From Linnemannia elongata (taxonomy: Eukaryota; Mortierellomycota; Mortierellomycetes; Mortierellales; Mortierellaceae): DNA of 64,000 nt. Position numbers and translations under genes: made by a program. Location: assembly GCA_036320915.1 (NCBI GenBank), contig JAXBDG010000002.1:1736001-1800000 (forward strand). The letters are read 5' to 3'. This document shows positions 19,646 to 33,098 of this stretch, one piece after another. The notes under the pieces are model-generated. The model was not told the DNA's origin. It saw only the letters and a list, made by a program, of their open reading frames with translations, and did no database searches. How positions within the stretch are numbered: position 1 is the first letter of the stretch; every line of letters starts with the position of its first letter.

Positions 19646-21107
19646 TCAAGGGTTTGACTGGTCAAGCTTGATCCCTGGGGTAGCATGCTGACGAAGGACG
19701 ACCCCGGCATTCCGAAAGACTTCTGCTGTCAGGTCATCCATCCCATACGACTCGGAGTAAACTACCTCACTCACTCCCACTTGCACAATCTTGATCGCGC
19801 ATCCTAACACAAAAATGAGAACAAACAATGGCATTTTCAGCAAACCTAGAATATCTTCCTACGGACAGTTTTATCTTTCATGCTGTCTTATCGCATGAAA
19901 ATCCAAAACAGAAGATCGCATTGTTTACCAAGGCAAGGACAGGTGTTGCAATAGATGGTACTCTCCTTGCCGACGCGCTCCCTCCCAGCCTCCAAAAGCG
20001 CATTCTCTTCAGCATGCATGCACAGACAACGATCTAGACCTTTTCCACAGGGTGTTGCCTGGTTACACCGCAAACAACCTCCTTCGTTGCAATTTGTCAA
20101 GTTTTTGGGCGTGCCGTTGTATCCTGTCGCGATGACTCGTTTTTCACGCACGAGCACACAACCAACTCGACGTTTCATACAATTCGATCGACGCGCGGCC
20201 AGGTTTGCCAGGTACATGAAATAAGAGTCCCAGGAGGGTCGAAGGAGATCTGGGTTGGTGATATCGAGTCCCTCGACCGCCGTCCGCAGACAGGATACGT
20301 TAGAGTAGTGGTTGAGGATCGAAAGATCTGACATGGAGAGTAGTTTGTACGGAGGTGAATTGAAGAACTGGACCGGTGACAAGGCGGGGGGCTCTTGGTC
20401 GGGTATTGAGGGAGTTGAGCCTCCACTGCTAGTTGTCATTTTGTCGGTGTTTGATGAAGGAGAGGAAGCGGTGATGGCTGTGTGTTGCTCAAGCTGGGGG
20501 GTCCCGTTGAGGAATATTGATGGTATGAAAGATGGTGACGAGCAGGAGGCAATAGCGAGATGTGACGTTGGCGCATTGTAGAGAGAGGCGTCTGTCTGCT
20601 CGACGAATTCTTCCAGAGTTAGTGCATCCAGTCCTTGTCCTTCGCATCTAGGTATTTTAACAGTAGACATGGCTGTAAATCAGGCTGATACGACGAACCA
20701 AATCCTCGCCGACCTTGAACCCCATTGACAATAAATTATGAATCTGTAGGATACCTGGCAACGGATCGGCGGAAGCGTGTCATCATGGGGCTTTCGACAG
20801 AGAGCAGGAGGAAGAAGGGGCGCTTGCGCAGGATTGCGATACCCTCGACAGAGTTGACGTCGCAGGTGACAAAGTGGTCCATCCAGTTAAGCGTGACATG
20901 ATCCAGCATGGCCTCGATCGTGTCGAATTCCATACGAGTTTGCCCCCTTTGTGTGTGAAGTTTTTGCTCCTCTGAGTGGCCTGACTGCAAGTCTTTTCTG
21001 AGTAAAGATGACCGGAGATGTAGGCGTGTGAAGTGGTACATGGTCGCAAGCAGGTTCATAACCTCGTGCTTCCCGCTGCAACTTGGCCCGACTATGCCAA
21101 CGAACAT
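19646..21107 (-). CDS. DCD1: Deoxycytidylate (dCMP) deaminase
   Basis: Exons 21107-20755, 20647-19929 and 19803-19646 join in phase to 409 residues. The enzyme deaminates dCMP to dUMP, the precursor of dTMP. The N-terminus has a P-loop-like GIVGPSCSGKHEV, the kinase-like extension typical of fungal Dcd1. About 100 poorly conserved Ser/Pro-rich residues follow, then the catalytic domain from about residue 240: SWDSYFMYLANLAARRSNC, VGCVLV, ATGYNGTPKN, the zinc and proton-shuttle motif CMHAEENAL, and CNTCPCLGC holding the other two zinc ligands. The codon for the last of those cysteines is the first complete codon after intron 2, so failed splicing would remove it. SYGMDD and a C-terminal LRQ complete the fold. 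It is transcribed divergently from the zinc-finger gene at 21449, with a 341-base shared upstream region. Confidence 0.95.
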
Positions 21108-21448
21108 ATTGGTTGGTAGTTCCTATTTGTATGTGTTCTCGGTGGGTTGTTGTCTTTGGTATAGTTTATCCCGTGTCTTTGTCTGCTTCCGTGTTCGTGT
21201 TCGTGGATGGATGTTGCTTCCTGAGCCGAGTTGTGTTGAGTTGAATTCAAGGAAAAAGAGTAGAACGAGATTACTTCTCTTCATTACGCTCTGTTTCTTA
21301 ACCATTTAGTTAGTAATCAGTCCAACCAATTCCAAGCCACAGCTAACATGGAAGAACTCCCTGCCAGGACTCTTTTTCTTTTTCTTTCTTGATTCCGAAT
21401 TCTACTCTTTCACCTTCATCAATCAGCACACATACACACACACTCGCC
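21108..21448. promoter_or_regulatory. Shared divergent promoter region
   Basis: The 341 bases between the starts of the dCMP deaminase and the small zinc-finger gene must hold both promoters. I see no clear TATA box. The right half is pyrimidine-rich and then CA-rich before the start at 21449. Confidence 0.45.
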
Positions 21449-21513
21449 ATGACCCGCGGACTGCAGAAGGTACTTGCTACTCACTCGCTCATCAAACTCA
21501 CATGCACACATTC

Positions 21514-21547
<34 letters not shown>

Positions 21548-22259
21548 GAATCATCCACACTAACAAAAAATATAAGCAAACGAGATCAGCATTCAGGAAC
21601 AACGCACACTAACGCTTTTTAGCGTGTTTTTTCTTTTCATTCCACCCTCTTTGTTCTATTTCATAGCAACAAGCCAGGTACATAAACAGGAGGACGCAGC
21701 GGAGCAAATTCATATATGAACTATTCGAACAGGAGACGGGACCTGGATGTAGAGACAATATCTATGGTCTTGCCTTTTTACTCTATTCCCAACCTTGATA
21801 AGAAACCTCAACTGAGGCACGCAGTTGACCTGGATATTCATGAATGTCTCTCTTTTATTAGAGCCAACGCCGAGAAGCGTGCTGCTGCCAACGCCCCTCC
21901 CAAGAGTCAACTGAAGGCCATGGTTGCCGGCAACCAGTTCAAGTGCCCCAAATGCATGGTAATTCTTTGTCTCTTAACTGCCCTCTATCCTGGTCTAACA
22001 AATCGTGGCAATTAACAAAAAACAAAAGATACAGTTATCCGAACATACTCCAATAACCACCTTCCATTTCCTTTTCTTCTTTCGCTTTTTGTATGTGCCA
22101 CCATGCCTGCAAATTGTGTGGATACTCAACAAAACAAAACAAAACGAAAATGACGAATAGTTGATGATTGCAAACTACAAGCTGGTCGTACAGCACATGG
22201 AGGCCAAGCATCCAAAGGAACCAGTCCCGACGGAGGAGTCCTTCAACGTAGCAAAGTAA
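21449..22259 (+). CDS. Small zinc-finger protein, ZNF706/4F5 type, with an 11-base microexon
   Basis: Four exons: 21449-21469, 21667-21677, 21862-21958 and 22161-22259, together 228 bases (75 residues, matching the 76 of human ZNF706). The second exon is only 11 bases (CAACAAGCCAG) with proper AG and GT flanks, and without it the frame is lost. The protein starts MTRGLQKQQARANAEKRAAA (SERF/4F5-like basic helix), then FKCPKCM and VVQHMEAKHPKEPVP, a single C2H2 finger. Family members are small, basic and conserved across eukaryotes, with roles suggested in translation or protein aggregation; the molecular function is not settled. Intron 1 contains a T31 run (21515-21545) directly before a decoy AG. 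The gene is easily missed by automatic prediction. Confidence 0.87.
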
Positions 22260-23124
22260 AAAAAAAAATGCATCTTCAGCGTGCCGTGGACAGGACACCG
22301 ATAATTACAGCAGATAAAATATCAGGATATACAAAACTCGCAGGACGAAGCGGAACTTTGGGAAATTGGACAGAACTTACAACAAATAATACATCATCCA
22401 ACCAACTACCTCCTCAACACCAATCCAGAATATCTCACCTCAAATACAGAATGTCTTTTTGTTCAACAAGCTATGTGATTGCTGGATGTTGTCGATAGCA
22501 CCTTTGAACTTGTTGTTATTCATTTCTTTAAAAGGAACAGAACTCGGGGTAAGGTATATGCGGATCAGGAAGCACAGCGATCTCCGTAAGCGAATGAAAA
22601 TCCAAGAGCAAAGGTAATGACCAAGGGACGATGGCTGAGAAACCACGCAAATAGCGCCTAAACACCAACGGGTGGTATAAAAGCCCTCCGCGGTGGCATG
22701 TGGCATGTCTAAAGGACATACAAGTATACCATGAAAGATATTCGGGGATCATCGATGAGACCCACTCTTCATACAAGTTAACAGATTGTAAAGCGACTGA
22801 CTAAATGCAGGGAGCGAATCAAAGTCGGCAGACTGCATAGGCCCGAGTATGCCGTAAAATCTACGCAATGAGATCGAGGACAAAAGTTTTCATGTACTCG
22901 TATTCCCTTGTAAAAACTAAGTGGGTGCTGTGGCGTGTGAGGCAATTGGATCACAAGCACTGACGGTTCGGGGTGTCAAGAATGCGGCCGGTTATATGTC
23001 ATCCAACAAAAAAGTCAGGATACAAAGTGCACACAGTTCAACGCTCCGCTCTGGCCTTGCCTGACCTTTTTTCGACGACGACAACGACGACGACTACATT
23101 GACGGATTGGCCTAGGCGTTTACT

Positions 23125-23155
<31 letters not shown>

Positions 23156-24127
23156 ATCCGTTGTCTTTATAGTGATGACGCTACTTCAACACGTTTGTAG
23201 TTGACTTGGTGAGGTCCAAGATATTTACAACTAATTTGTTCCCAACAGAGCGCCGCAGTCTTTAATGATGGCAAAATGCTATCCGTGAGTGCCATCCGCT
23301 GGAAGAACCTTAGGCCATGACACTCGCTTACAAATTACCGAGGTTCCATTCCTGAGTTTATTCGATATTGCCTCATAAGAATGTAGCGTGAGACGACTAA
23401 GACAGGATAAGTGGTTGTTGTCGTGAAGCGCCCCACTCTAGCAGGTAGTATTAGCCAAACATACGGTGTGAGCGTGGATAAACCACGTTTCCCAGATTTA
23501 CCCGGACGGATGTAATATTTGCCAGGGGGAATGACCATGCATGTAATTTGCCCATTGCACAAAGCGCGAATCGCAACGCGCGGCAAACAGTAATTTCCTA
23601 AGTGATTGATTGTTTGTTTTTTGGTCTGTTGGTGTATTATTTTTATTTTGCGACAACGGTAACCTTCTCTAGGCAAGAATTGGAGATGGTGGTCCAGCAA
23701 TACGAGCAAGTAAACTATGAGACTGACGCTTTTTTTTTTACAAGGCGAAAAAAGATAAAGAAAGAAGGAAGCAATAGCAAACGCGAGTCAAATAGCTTTC
23801 TTTGCCGCTCCCTTCCTCGAGTGCGGCCACCGGTCACCCCGACCTTGAACATGCCCAGATATGTTCACCTTTTTTTTTCTCAACTTCTATCAACACCTTT
23901 TCTTCCAGTGTTTTACTTTTCCCGCTTGAAGAGAAAAAAGATAACCTACGATGACGGCCTATGGACATACATACTACGTAAAAAGTATGTACTAGGCTTT
24001 CGCTTTGATCGGGGAAACAAAAAAAATAAGAAAATCGGATTATTTCCCAAGCCCCTTCTCTCGCCACGAAACGTGTGCTTCCCCGCACATTGTCAAAAAG
24101 GTTGTGGGCCCTCCTCTCCTCCAAGAT

Positions 24128-24164
<37 letters not shown>

Positions 24165-24628
24165 GACGGCAAAGTGACACGGATGATGCCTATGATAACC
24201 GATGGTTCTGTCTGTTTTCTCTTTGCGAAATGGGACAAGAGTTTACTGACCATAATCATGAATAGAGAATGTTACTGCCTCTCCTCCCCCCTCCCCTTTC
24301 GCCGGCATAGCCTATAGTTTCTTGTGCCTTGACTTCGCCTGGTCGGCATTGGTCAGGATGCGGAGAGGGATGCGATGTGGGGCTGGTGCCGTTAATGGTG
24401 ATTAGTTAGCCTCTTCGGATATTTTTTAGGCATGCATGTGTCGCTTACAGGCTGGTGATAATGTTGTCCTCAGTGGTGTGTGTAGTTAGAAATGCTATCT
24501 GTCCAATCGAATATTAATGACAACGTGGCGCGCGCCCTCATGCGGCTTTTTTCTCTTTTTTTTTCTATCAAGGGGTTGAGGCGAGCAGAAATCAATAATT
24601 CGATACACGAAGTATGTGAGCTGATCGT

Positions 24629-24662
<34 letters not shown>

Positions 24663-26983
24663 TTTGCTACAATCGTAGGACCTATAATACGATTGATAAC
24701 TTAAATCAACTGTGCACGTTAACTTAAACTATAGCATGATACAAGTGAAAGCTGCCTTCATTGCACCCATCCATCGTCTGTATTATCCATTTTTGCTCAT
24801 GAAAAACCACAGAAGAAAACTTTGTTTGTTTGCCGGTACGGATATCCGTGTCGTAGCTTTTTTACGAATTCCTCCTCGGCATAATGTTTTTCTAGCTTTT
24901 GGCTCTCTTTCGTTTATTCCTACTGCTCTTGTCCTCGTTGTTCCTTTTTTTGGTTGTCTGTCCTTGATCGTGAAAAGGTGAAAAGTAAAGCAAATAAAGG
25001 CACAGTGGACAACTGTGACACAACCGACCGAGAGAGGCAACATAATAATATGAGCATGACGATTGAAAATCCAAATGAGCAGAGTAGTGGCTGGATTCCT
25101 GCCAGGAAGAAAAGATAACATCAATCACAAATTGTGGGCGAAACGGTCGATGGACGAGGTAGGTGGGCAAGGGAATTAATAAAGCAGATCCTTAGTAACC
25201 ACTCCTTTTCATTTCACCTGCCGTCATCGTCAGCAAACGTTTAATGCTAAATTTTTGAAAGTCGATTGACGTGTTAAAAAGAACGCAACAAGCAAACAAT
25301 CGACTGCTTGTTTTTTCCCACTTTGCCAAACCTTAGTTGGTTCCTGCAACAGAGGCCTCGTTGGTGCTCAACAACATTCAAGTAACAGCTCATGTTTTTC
25401 ACAAGTGAAGGATAAAAGATATCATATCGCACCTCCGCCGCCGTCGCCGCGTGGTCATCACTTTCACTTTCGCCTTTTGGCCCCAGTCCTCTCTCTCAAG
25501 CTGCTCTCTTGTTTTCTTCTCTTCTATCGTACCAACTCCCCATTTTCCTTTTTCCCAGCTCCTTGGTCCCGTCGTCGTATTGGCTGCCACTCCCGCCTAT
25601 TATTCCTTCCCTTTTCGACCAACCACCTTCGCCGTAGTTTTCTCCCGAAAGAAGTTGGTGAGCGGGCTGACGGGGCGTGCACATCTACCCATATCTTGCA
25701 AATAATGAGCCGAGAATGATGTTGTTTACTTCATGCTATTGGGCATTTCACATAAAATGTTTTGTTTTGGCCACTAAACCCTGATTAGCCAACTATTCAG
25801 GTCAACATTTTTTGTTCTACACCCATGCAAACCCCGCTCACAGCTGGATTAGCGGTTAATTTTTTACATCATTTTGGTTGAAAGGCACAATACAATAGAA
25901 ACGAATTTAAACAACCCTCTTCCTACTCCTTTTGTATTTCTCCTCGGAGGTACGTTACCTGTCTTATGAAAAAACCTTTAGCATTTTTTGCTTGTCTACC
26001 TGACCTGATCGCTCGCAGGAAAGATTGAGAAAGAAGGGGGCGAAGACATATCGCGGCGGAAAGGTGAGGCTCTTTGCTGATATTGTTGTTGCCATGCTTG
26101 GTGTTGTGAAACGACATGAATAAAATTACAACCAAATACCACTCCTTGTCTAAGTACGATGTGTGCATGTGGACAGTGAGTTCAGGCACAACTGGCATTA
26201 GAGGACAAAACAGAAATAAAAATACTGTCACTAAAACAAACCAACAGACCAAAGAGAACGCTCGAAATATTCCCTCTAAGACTTGAGTGGAAGACGTGAA
26301 AGCTCCTTTAAGTGTGAGTCTTCTTCCGAGGAGCCTAGCACTTAATATCGACGAAACTAACTTTTTCTTTCTTGTCTTGACTCGATCGCATTCAAGAAAA
26401 AGAAGGTGTTTGGAGAGAGAGTGTGTGTGTCAGATTTTATTTTTGAATGCCGCCGGACAGACAAATACACCATGAGTAGGTCGCGATTTAACAAACATAA
26501 AGAGTCGACAATGGGCAAAAGGGAGAATGGTGAGAACCTATCCAAGGGGGGTGGAGGTGCCCGTTTTCTCTTCGTTTTTTTCGGATCGAAATGGCCTCAA
26601 TTGGGTATTGTACTGTACTGTAGATCTACGAGACCTTGTCCCGCACTCTGTCTGCCATTGTACCATCCAGGCGAGTAATAAAAGACCGGGCAGTTCACTA
26701 AAAAGCCGAGCTAGAGCGGAGCGGAAAGGAAAAAGTCGCTGCCTAATGTGGAGTACTGGATCTCTTCCCAAGGAAAGGCAAAATAAAAAAAAGGCATAAT
26801 AAAAACACAGAAAGTCAAAAAAAATGACAGGTCTTCCGCCCCCTCCAATGTTGTCCTCTTCTCTATCCCACGTCCTGTCCTTCCATCCAACCACTTTGCA
26901 TGGCAATGGCCTTAAAAAAAGTGATCGGGATAATAATAGCTTGACTATCATGCACGCCCACGCCAATTTTTCGTGTGATACAC

Positions 26984-27032
<49 letters not shown>

Positions 27033-28413
27033 CCCTCTCTCCAGGGCAACAGGAAACACAAGCGAGAATGGTAACACACGCCCAGACAGATACCCCTTTC
27101 AAAGCAATAGGATGATGCTACAGAGTGGGCAGGGCATGGGAAAGCAAGAAATTAGTATTTTTTTTTCAAAGAGATAAAGAGGAGCACTTGTAGTACCCAG
27201 GGGCCAAGCTCTCTTGCTTTTTTTCTTTCATTCTCTTTTTTGATCGTCCACTGCTCCGTGCATAAACCCATTTTCATTTTGACAGCATTTGTGCTAAACC
27301 TCCGCGGAGAAATGGTAAAAAGCAAGAAAAGAGGCTTCAAGTCAAATTAACGACGAACTATCTGCCGCGTGGCAACAAAGAAAAAGAAGAAAGGGGGCAC
27401 AAAGGGAGGAGGTAGAATCTTGTCAGGACTCTCAGGCCACGTCTGGTTAGTAAAGAAGAAAATAAAATAAAAAAATAAAAAGGAAAAAGTTCAACCTTGA
27501 GACGAAACTCTCAATTGATTAATCACTACCATGGCCCTAAGGGACTTATGGTTTCCTTGTCGGTTGACGCGTTAAGACCCTAATGGACAACAAGGTGTGG
27601 GTTCACTGTTAGCATCCGGGGCTCTTTGTCAGTGTTAACTGAGGGTCTTCGACGATCATGCTTGGAGAGATGATGTTGAGTCGGTGTTAGTACTCCACCT
27701 TTTCTGCCTGTGCTTGAACAAACCTGAAAACGTCACCGCTTTTTTTCCCCCTCTATTACTCCCTCTTCGACTCTTCTTTCTCTGCCTCTTCGAACAATTG
27801 GGGTAAAATCTGACAAAGGCATTCAATGTCCGTTGTTTCTTCCATGTGTGACCTGCTGTCCAGATCGGCTCACACATACGTACAAAAAACTACGCCAACC
27901 ATTGTATGAGGAACTGAGCACAATTAAAATAATGAAAAAAAACTGCGATCTTGTAGATGAAAGACACGGATCGGACTGCCTCTGTGTGGATACGAGTGGG
28001 GTCTAAATCAATGTGCCAAAAGGGAAGAAGTGGTGCTTTCAGGCTTGTACACACTGTACACTCAGAAAGGACATAGTCTCATTCTATTTTCAGGAACGCA
28101 CGCCTTTAAAAAAGTTAGCAAAGAAGAAGGAGAGACCAAAACGGTAGAAAATAATAGTGAACAAGAGAAAATGAGAAGGCAGAAGGCGTTGTTGTTTCCG
28201 TTGGCAAGGTTGGATGGATAAAAGGATCGTGAATGAGAGATTGTGTTGTTTTTTGTTTTGTTTATTTTTGGTCGATCCTCTCTCTCCCACGCCCCTCCTC
28301 TTCTTGTTGGAAACCATTTCGCGGTTCACCTTCTCTCTCTCACACACACGCACACACTCTCTCTCTCTGTCTGTCTTCTGTCCTATGTTTTCTATCTACC
28401 TTGTCCCGCTCAT

Positions 28414-28415
<2 letters not shown>

Positions 28416-28458
<43 letters not shown>
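28416..28458. repeat. T43 homopolymer
   Basis: An uninterrupted run of 43 T inside the gene desert, preceded by CT and CA-rich simple sequence. Confidence 0.9.
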
Positions 28459-29717
28459 CATTCTACCATATCCGCTGGACGTGGATGACAAACAACAATA
28501 AAGAAATGAAAGACAGTCTATTAAGAGGCAAGCATGTAATTTCCCACTTGGATATGCAATGCTCTCTGTTTTGTACAAACTTCTCTTTCCCAATCGGTCT
28601 TTTGTTTTTCATTTCGAGGGGCGGACAGAAGAGAAGGAACTAAGGGGAGGAAGGAGAAAGAGAGGGAAAGGGAAAAAGGAAAAGAGAGAGAGGGGGGGGG
28701 GGGGGGGATGGCCATGCATACGACTTAGCCCAGATAAGGTTTGTAAAGCGTGCATGTCCAACTGTGGGTGGATGTTGTGGGCCATCCGAGACCATGACCT
28801 CCTCTTTCTCCTCAATGAGTTGGTTTGGGCAAGGGGCATTGCAGCCCTCGCATGCAAATATTTTTGTTTAACTTATTTCTCGTACAACTGAAAGGTAGGA
28901 AGGAGAGGATATAAAAGGCGTGAGAATAAGACTACATACGTTAAACTATGAACCGTTTGTCGTTTTTGACATAGAGAAGCACCACAGAAAGATAAGGATA
29001 TGAGGCACCTCAGGTAGACCACCTACTACGCTCTTCGTGCTCCCCGTTCGTCCATCTTCTTCCATCAACCAAAGTGCCCAGAAACAAAAAAAGGATAGCT
29101 GGCATATGTGTCGGTTTTTAGAGTTGACCAGTATTGGGTAGGGGCAACCATTGGTTTAAAAGGATTTCCCAAGGTGATTGAGGAAACAATTACAATACAA
29201 AAAGGATAACACAAAACATGTAAATAAGAGCAATGAAAAAAGGTAGGAGAGAATGACTATGCTTGGTACAAAATTCCAAGTTGCTTTTTCTTTATAGCTG
29301 TACTCCACAGATCCTTGACCTAGCTTATTCATCCTTTCTTCTTTGTAAGACTGTACTTACAGCTGGTTCTGCATCCGAAAGAACGCAAGGCTGGTACTCC
29401 TCTGACTCCCTATTTTTATCTCTCTCCCATCTTTTCTTGCTCTCTTTCTTTCTCAATGCAAAATCATAAAACATCGCTGATCAAGAGTGGCTTGGTTGCC
29501 TTTTTCCTCTACTGGGAATCGTGACTGGAAAAAACGAAATGTCGACTGGTAGTAGTGGACAGCAATATCTGTTTCTAGTGGACAAAACGACAAAGTAGCG
29601 AGTTGAGAGCAATAATGTCCCGATCTAACATTATAGAGATTGTCAATAGAACTGGAAACTACTGTTGGCAGCCGCGAGTCGTAAAGCAAGATGACACCTC
29701 TCACGTCCTAGCATTGT

Positions 29718-29721
<4 letters not shown>

Positions 29722-29769
<48 letters not shown>
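29722..29769. repeat. A48 homopolymer
   Basis: The longest single-base run in the window, with ordinary mixed sequence on both sides. No adjacent retroelement coding sequence or target duplication is visible. Confidence 0.9.
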
Positions 29770-29770
<1 letters not shown>

Positions 29771-32700
29771 GTGATGGTGGCGTCGGACCTGATTCGACAT
29801 ACAAATGGAAAGGCAATGTCGCAGGTGTTTGGGCTAAGCTGAGAAATTGGGCTTTCTTGTTCCGTTATTCGCTGGCATGGCAGTGATGATGGGGGTGAGT
29901 TGCACGGCGCCTGCATTCAATAAGTCATTGTAATCTGCGTAGCCCATTGCCTTTTTCGTTCTTTCTCCAGTGTGCAGTACCCTTCCTAGCACCTATCATT
30001 CTTTTAAAGGTAGGAAAACCAAGTGATCTAAAGGGGTTGAAAGAAAAAATGAAGCCGGGTCGTGCAAAAATAAACAATGTTGAAACAGCACGGCCCAAGT
30101 GAGGGTTCAAGCCCATTTAGGAGAAGCGGCCATCCTCCTTTCCTATATATTTGGGTCTGACAGTTGTCCGATTCTCCACAACCGCGTTTCTCGTATGTTG
30201 GTTGCTGCTGGGCACATTGAATGGTATGGTAATGAGTGGGTTATCAACTTTGATCGGTTGGAGGTTGGAGAGATAATCTTTCTATTTCTCATCCCAAACC
30301 GTTGCCCTTTGGGGTGTGTTCGCACGAAGCCACCACTCTGAAAGGTAAATTTTGTTTTTCTTCCTTTAGTTCTTTCTTTCTTTCGTTCTTTCTTTTTTTC
30401 TTTCTTTCTCAGTGGTTTGCTAATTGCCATTCTTTCCCTTATTTTCCACTTATTAAACACCGCTCGCCCGTCAAGATGCCACTTTTATCATCCCTATTTT
30501 CCTTGGTCTCCCTTAAATGGACCTAGACCTTTGAAATATCAAGTTTCAATGAAGACCATGCTGTCATACTATGAACGAAAAAAAGAAATTGACGTTTTCA
30601 TTTATACCTTTTTTACCTTTCTCTTTTCACCTTTCTCCTTTCACCTTGGTTTTTTCTTCCTGCCTAGTTCCCGCTCCTGCGTCTGCGTGCACGTGCGCAA
30701 TCATCCGAATAGTATACTTCTTTTTTTTTCTTGTGCCTGCATACTTTAAACATAAGGAATTATTGCTCGTGTGGCAGTGTACACGCTCTAGATCTAGACT
30801 CTCATGGACAATATCCCAGAGTTCATGATGTGGCAGTGCACATAGAAGGAAGGAGCAAAAAAACCTTGGAACGCGACTGGCTCGTTCTTCAGGCGGATGG
30901 AAGCAGGGAGAGAAGCAAAAGTGATCCATTCACCTAGTCATCCACCTTCTAGTCGTCAACCATAAAGGTGGAAAATAAGCGAAACGCAGGGAGGTACATG
31001 CCAAGGAAGTAAAATAAGAACTAGGACCCTGAAAAATGCGTTGCAGTGCAGTGCAGTGCAGTGCAGCAACCCACCAGATCGGCTATGCTAATGGAGGTCA
31101 AACCATAGAAGCAACTAAAAATGGGTCCAGGAGAGCATAGAAGTATCTGTAGCTTCTAAAACGATTCGTGTGCCATACAAGTCCAAAAAAGCATGGTCGC
31201 GATCCTAGGATTAGTCTTTTTCACCATGAGAAAAGACGAACCCTCTTCCTATATAATATGCTTCATTACTAGAGGGCTATAGGATTCTAAATCATGCGGT
31301 GTTGCGGAATACGACTAGTCTATGGGCTTTCTGCATTGGGAGAACGTTAACAAACCAAAGTTGTGTACAGTTCACCACAGCTGCATCAACAACAGTTGGA
31401 CTAAAAAGAGGGAAGATGGAGAGAGCATTACAATGTCCAAGGCCAACGAATGGAGTTGTATAAAGACAGGTACAAACCAGAGTTGGGGTGAGACTATGGA
31501 CGCTTTTATTGCCTCTAACGCGAATGAAAAACGAAATATAGGGTACTAAGTGAGAGCTTGGTAAATACCAAGTCCTTCTTAGGGGTGTCATTATTGAACA
31601 GCATCAACAAAAATGACGCCATGCCGTGGTCCGTTTAGGTCAAACGAAGAAAAAGAGACATGGCTCGCATAATTCATGGGTGAATAGGCCAAGATGGAAT
31701 GGTCCTTTTCGTGCACACTATGGGTTTCAAAGCATTAATTGCCCCTAGAGCATCAACAGTGAATTGGTGATATGCACCGAATATGCCATAAAAAAATAAT
31801 CTTGCTCTCGCTCTCTCGCTTCTACCGAACATCTAACTCAGATTCACGTCTGTCACTAAGGGAATATAGTAAAGATCAAAAGGCGGGTACAAAGTCGTAT
31901 ACCCACCTACCAAAACTAAGGAAGCGTAACTCTCCTCGGAGGTAGCCGCTGAGCCACAAAAGGTAGGGTGTGCTTATTTCCTTGTGCAAGCTCCCTATCC
32001 CTGTTTGGTGAATGTCAGCTATAATCTTGAACGGTGTCAATTTTATTATTGAAGACAAGGGGCGATGCGTCAGTATAGAGTGACCCTTACCTCTCCGATA
32101 TCGATAATGAGGTGAATGGGGGTACTGACCCGATTGGCGTTTTATAAGACCAATGCTACATTTTTCATGACATTAGGATAAGAAGCAGGAGTGGAGCTTT
32201 TAATTTTATTGAATGGTTGTCATTATGGAGGAACCAAGAGGATTGGTTTCGTTGTTTGTTTTGTTTTGCGCGAGAATAGTGGAGCTCTGAAGTTGGGAGT
32301 ATAGTTTGCACTAGGGTCAAGGTAGGTAGGATATTAAGAAGCCAAAAGACTGGAGTGTGTTATGTGTGGCCACTAAAACACCTGCGCCCTGCGCCCAACA
32401 CAAATTGAAAATAATGAATATTTTTTCAAAGAGTTAGTGAAGGAACGATAGGGATGAGGGTGGTGGTATGGATGTAAGCAGACAGAGGCACGCAACGGAA
32501 GCAAAGATATTTCAAGCAAGAAGGCGAATCCAAAAGTAGTCCTCAATAGCGAAGGATATATGTTTTCTAGTGCCGTTGACAACTAATTCATCAGAGTGGT
32601 TTCTGTGCACTCTTCCTTAAGTAAGTTAAGGTAGTTTACTAAATAGAAAAAGAATATAGTGGAGGTGGAATTGAATGAATGACAATCATTCTTTTAAGTT

Positions 32701-33056
32701 AAATTTAATTTTTTGTGAGAGATCAGGCACACAAAATTCTCAGCTGGTGATTTTGATCAACGAACTGACTAATGACTTTATTCCGTTCACACCTTGTTTG
32801 TCACTCATTGTTCCTGGTCGTTGATCAGTCTGTCGGTCAGTTTGTCTACAGACTGTCCATCACTCATTATATATATACTTTTTAGTTATTCTTCTTTAGA
32901 ATAGAGAAATAAACAGAATGAATTAGTCATCGTAGCAAATAGAAACTAGGAAGTAGACCATCGGACGATCACTTCATACATTGTTAGCACCATCATCCTC
33001 CAATTCTTTTTAACTTAACGGTAAAAAGTCCATTGAATAGCACCCTGGGAATTGAG

Positions 33057-33058
<2 letters not shown>

Positions 33059-33098
<40 letters not shown>
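33059..33098. repeat. T40 homopolymer upstream of the transcription factor
   Basis: An uninterrupted T run about 410 bases before the start codon of the C2H2 factor, probably promoter-proximal. Confidence 0.9.

Noticed and set aside
23602..24177. A 191-codon open frame in the gene desert
   Set aside because: Lys/Phe-rich low-complexity composition, ends in a poly-Lys from an A32 run, overlaps an equally long antisense frame, and has no family features.
30090..30135. A tRNA-like T-loop (GGTTCAAGCCC)
   Set aside because: No matching acceptor, D and anticodon stems could be folded around it.
31040..31070. GCAGT tandem repeats as a possible CRISPR-like or regulatory array
   Set aside because: Units are 5 bases and directly adjacent without spacers: an ordinary microsatellite.
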